Origin: Lachnospiraceae bacterium
GTDB taxonomy: Bacteria; Bacillota; Clostridia; Lachnospirales; Lachnospiraceae
DNA length: 44,653 bases
Direction: 5' to 3'
NCBI GenBank assembly: GCA_015057635.1
Contig: SVEB01000072.1
Coordinates: forward strand, 1-44,653
Every line of letters starts with the position of its first letter. Within the stretch, counting starts at the first letter, position 1. The position numbers were made by a program, and so were the translations under genes. The notes under the pieces were generated by a model, which made no database searches, was not told the DNA's origin, and saw only the letters and a list, made by a program, of their open reading frames with translations. Below, piece after piece: positions 42,002-44,653 of the stretch.

Positions 42002-42415
42002 ATGATTAGACCGGTTACATATGAAGATAAGGAATTTTGGCTTAGCATCGACAAGCATAGCACGGAGCGATTATTTGAAAGCAAGGTAAGAGATAAATTA
42101 GGTTATGTGGTCGAATTTGATGGTAAGATGGTTGGTGTGATGCATTATAATCTGTTATGGGATAATATGCCGTTTTTGAACTTTATTTACTTTGAATCCG
42201 AGTATAGGAGGAAAGGATTGGGAAGGGAAGCAATGTTATATTGGGAAGAAGAGATGAAACGAAACGGCTTTCCTATGACAATGATATCGACACAGGCAGA
42301 TGAAGGTGCACAGCACTTCTATCGAAAACTTGGATATAAGGACAGCGGATGCATTGTATTAAATGACTGTCCGATGGCGCAGCCATTAGAAATTTTCATG
42401 ACTAAGATTTTATAG
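42002..42415 (+). CDS. GNAT-family N-acetyltransferase
   Basis: 137 residues with the GNAT fold: N-terminal RPVTYEDKEFW, beta-strands VVEFDGKMVGVMHYNLLW, the acetyl-CoA pyrophosphate loop SEYRRKGLGREAM (RxxGxG/A type), and QHFYRKLGYKDSG near the end. It transfers acetyl to an amine on an unknown substrate. A perfect AAGGAGG lies 8 bases before the ATG. Confidence 0.9.
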   Translation: MIRPVTYEDKEFWLSIDKHSTERLFESKVRDKLGYVVEFDGKMVGVMHYNLLWDNMPFLNFIYFESEYRRKGLGREAMLYWEEEMKRNGFPMTMISTQADEGAQHFYRKLGYKDSGCIVLNDCPMAQPLEIFMTKIL

Positions 42416-42496
42416 AAATTTTGAAATAGTTAAAGGATTTCGAAAGGAATCTTTTAAAGAACAGAAAAAATAGTTTTGTTTTCTTCCTTTTTCGTT

Positions 42497-42643
42497 TATA
42501 ATATACCTTATGGGAAATGATCTGCCGTTAGTATTGGATTTACGAGGCAGACGAGTCCAAAATCAAGTGCGAAATTTGAGATTTTAATTTAAGATATGAA
42601 ATATGCGGCCTCTAATCTTCTTGAATGGGATTAGAGGATTTTT
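42497..42643 (+). ncRNA. Candidate small RNA upstream of the helicase gene
   Basis: A TATAAT box (42497-42502, poor -35) is followed by about 135 bases with no gene. TCTGCC...GGCAGA (about 42520-42555) forms a stem whose loop holds TTGGA, complementary to TCCAA just downstream, an H-type pseudoknot arrangement. AAAATC...GATTTT is a second stem. CCTCTAATC (42609-42617) with GATTAGAGG (42629-42637) and a T-rich tail form a terminator. I recognise no RNA family. It could be a stand-alone small RNA or a leader attenuator for the helicase gene. Confidence 0.4.
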
Positions 42644-42757
42644 ATGCAGAGGAAATAAACTTTTCAGACCGATAGAAAATAGATAGTTGGCAAAAGATAA
42701 GTCTGTCATGTTTTTTACGGAGTGCAGGAAAGATAAAAGGAAGGAATAAAAAGTAAT

Positions 42758-44653
42758 ATGTGTGCAAGAGTAAAGGAACCATTTGAGTATGGAAGAAGGG
42801 AAGAATTTAAGACAAAGCTGGTGGAATGGATTGGAGATGTATTATATGATTTTCTTCCGGAACACGGCTATGAGATAAGAGATGAGCAGATTTTCACTGC
42901 ATTCCAAGTTGCCGAAGCAGTATGTGATAAGAAAGTACATCTTGCCGAAGCGGGGCTGGGAACAGGAAAGACATTTGCCTATCTGTTAACTGCCATTCCA
43001 TATGCCAGAATGACAAGAAAACCTGTGGTGATCGCCTGTGCGACAACCGCGCTTCAGGAGCAGCTTGCCGGAGAGGATGGGGATATCGCGGCATTATCGA
43101 AACTCTTAGACCTGGATATTGATGCACGTATGGCAAAGGATCCGAAAGAGTATATCTGTGATGCCAAAGTGGATGAAAACATGGATGAACTGACCATGAT
43201 GTCGGATGAAATCCGTCCATGGCTGGCAAAGACAAAGAGAGGCGAGCGTTCGGAGATTCCGATGTTATCAGACCGTATGTGGAGAATGATCGGATGGGAT
43301 GAGTCCAGAGCCTGTGAGATGTGCTTAAACAGAGGATACTGTAAGCTTGTGAAGTCAAGAGAACATAACCGTGAGACAAGGGACTTAATCATTGTGGATC
43401 ATGAGACATTCTTCCATGACCTGTGGACAAGAGAGGAGCGAATTGCAGACGGAAAGCTTCCAATCCTTCCAAGTTATTCAGCCGTGATTTTTGATGAAGG
43501 ACATAAGATCTTACTTCCGGCAGCAATGCAGGCTGGGCAGCAGATCAATGAGGAAGAGATCATTTCCATGATTGAAACCTTACAGGAGATTCAGGGAGCA
43601 AGAGAGTCCTTAGTGAATCAGACCTGTGCGATTGAGGATGCTTCTGAGAAATTCTTTGAGATTCTGCAGGACTCGGTTATCAAAGCAGAGAGCACCGAAC
43701 GTCTTTCCCTTTGTATGAGTGATGCACTATTAAAGGCAGCGAATACATTTAAGGGTACGCTTGACAAACTCCTTTTAGAAATGCAGATTGAACAGGAACT
43801 GTATTTTGACTCTCTTCCGGAAAATCTGATTCAGGCATATGAGGTGCAGATGGAGAGAGCAATTCTTGCATTAGACCGTTTCTGCAGACACAATGATACA
43901 CATATTGCATGGGTGGATCAAAGAGATGATAGTTTCTGGGTTGTTCCTAGAAATGTAAACGACATGTTAAAGAAGCATCTGTATGACAAGAAACTTCCGG
44001 TTGTCTTTACTTCCGCAACATTAAGCAATAAAGGGGACTTTAGCTATTTTGCAAGGACGATCGGACTTAAGAATCCATCCAAATCCACAATCGGAAGTCC
44101 GTTTGATGTAGAAGAACAGGTAACGGTTTATTTAGCCGGAGATGAGAATAAAGGCGCGGATGCATTTGATAAGAAAATAGACCAGTTAGTCTCATTATTA
44201 GAGCAGAATGGCGGACGTGCTTTAGTGCTTACCAATACGATGAGTGAAGTAAGAAGAATCCGTAATGGATTAAACGGGAAGAAGTTCCCATTTGAACTTT
44301 TATGGGAAGACGAAGCGGACAGAGGATATCTGGTGCGCCGTTTCCGCGAAGAGGAGACTTCTGTGTTAGTCGGCATGAATTTCTGGGAAGGAATCGATGT
44401 GCCGGGAGATCCATTAACACTTGTTGTCGTATGGCAGCTGCCATTCCCTGTATTAGATCCGCTTATTGAAGTACAGAGAAAAGAAGCTAAGGAGATGGGA
44501 CTTGATCCGGTTGAGACAGTAGATTATCCGGAAATGGGACTTAAATTAAAGCAGGGCTGTGGACGACTGATCCGAAAAGAGGATGATAGGGGGGCTATCG
44601 TGATTTTAGACCCGGTTATGAATACAAAGTGGGAAAAAATCGTACTCGGTGCC
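42758..44653 (+). CDS. dinG: DinG/XPD-family ATP-dependent DNA helicase (3' end outside window)
   Basis: The frame stays open to the last base: 632 codons of a family near 750-800. Motif I is AGLGTGKT (Lys71). Four cysteines, C134, C186, C189 and C195 (RACEMCLNRGYC), fit the 4Fe-4S cluster of XPD/DinG helicases. Motif II is DEGH (D246), motif III region TSATLS, and motif VI CGRLIRKEDDRG. DinG unwinds 5'-to-3', including R-loops and forked DNA, in repair and replication restart. The N-terminal exonuclease domain of some Firmicute DinG proteins is absent. Ribosome site AAGGAAGGA is about 12 bases from the ATG, longer than usual. Confidence 0.9.
   Translation, partial: MCARVKEPFEYGRREEFKTKLVEWIGDVLYDFLPEHGYEIRDEQIFTAFQVAEAVCDKKVHLAEAGLGTGKTFAYLLTAIPYARMTRKPVVIACATTALQEQLAGEDGDIAALSKLLDLDIDARMAKDPKEYICDAKVDENMDELTMMSDEIRPWLAKTKRGERSEIPMLSDRMWRMIGWDESRACEMCLNRGYCKLVKSREHNRETRDLIIVDHETFFHDLWTREERIADGKLPILPSYSAVIFDEGHKILLPAAMQAGQQINEEEIISMIETLQEIQGARESLVNQTCAIEDASEKFFEILQDSVIKAESTERLSLCMSDALLKAANTFKGTLDKLLLEMQIEQELYFDSLPENLIQAYEVQMERAILALDRFCRHNDTHIAWVDQRDDSFWVVPRNVNDMLKKHLYDKKLPVVFTSATLSNKGDFSYFARTIGLKNPSKSTIGSPFDVEEQVTVYLAGDENKGADAFDKKIDQLVSLLEQNGGRALVLTNTMSEVRRIRNGLNGKKFPFELLWEDEADRGYLVRRFREEETSVLVGMNFWEGIDVPGDPLTLVVVWQLPFPVLDPLIEVQRKEAKEMGLDPVETVDYPEMGLKLKQGCGRLIRKEDDRGAIVILDPVMNTKWEKIVLGA

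Overview
The window is about 44.7 kb of a moderately AT-rich Firmicute chromosome. Strong AGGAGG-type ribosome binding sites, many near-consensus sigma-A promoters, rho-independent terminators with U-runs, and the protein families present (YtrA-type GntR regulators, LplB/YtcP-type sugar permeases, DUF990-type ABC permeases, GerMN lipoproteins) point to class Clostridia, most likely Lachnospiraceae. Species is not determinable from the sequence alone. Most genes are on the + strand. I see no rRNA, CRISPR array, integrase, transposase or phage gene.

Layout. (1) 1-7.5 kb: the 3' end of argD, a YdcZ-type membrane protein, then a competence-like block in which comEA and comEC enclose an OmpR/PhoB-family response regulator, its histidine kinase and a GerMN lipoprotein. 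(2) 7.6-12.5 kb: a CorA-like channel, a phospholipid block (flippase-like membrane protein, pssA, psd) behind a near-perfect promoter, and holA. (3) 12.55-15.6 kb: a 368-bp GC-rich near-perfect palindrome directly after holA, an A-rich low-complexity stretch with a degenerate 13-15 bp tandem repeat, a secreted ComEC-like metallo-beta-lactamase lipoprotein, a second A-rich stretch, and tRNA-Ser(CGA). (4) 15.6-20 kb: a decayed carbon monoxide dehydrogenase gene (cooS) on the minus strand, a methyl-accepting chemotaxis protein, and a decayed LytTR/DUF3021 regulator locus. (5) 20-22.1 kb: a SLATT-type (DUF4231) two-TM protein, two unrecognised small proteins, and an ECF transporter S component. 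(6) 22.3-26 kb: the tail of a lost Ig-like protein, then two YtrB-type ABC modules around a YtrA-type GntR regulator, the first behind a 19-bp-arm operator-like palindrome. (7) 26-32 kb: an unknown protein, an aldose-1-epimerase-like protein, a small HNH protein, a membrane metallophosphoesterase, an AraC regulator and a divergent alpha/beta hydrolase fused to a DUF3237-like domain. (8) 32.4-38.3 kb: a complete sugar ABC importer with its own membrane-sensor AraC regulator. (9) 38.3-44.65 kb: a candidate small structured transcript, a three-gene ABC-2 (DUF990-type) exporter, an unknown anchored protein, a GNAT acetyltransferase, a second candidate small RNA, and a DinG-family helicase running off the end.

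The window mixes housekeeping genes (holA, argD, psd/pssA, tRNA-Ser, dinG) with accessory transport and regulation and with three loci in decay (cooS, LytTR/DUF3021, Ig-like tail). The feature least explained by known gene types is the 368-bp palindrome at 12558-12925; the next are the SLATT cluster and the two candidate small transcripts.
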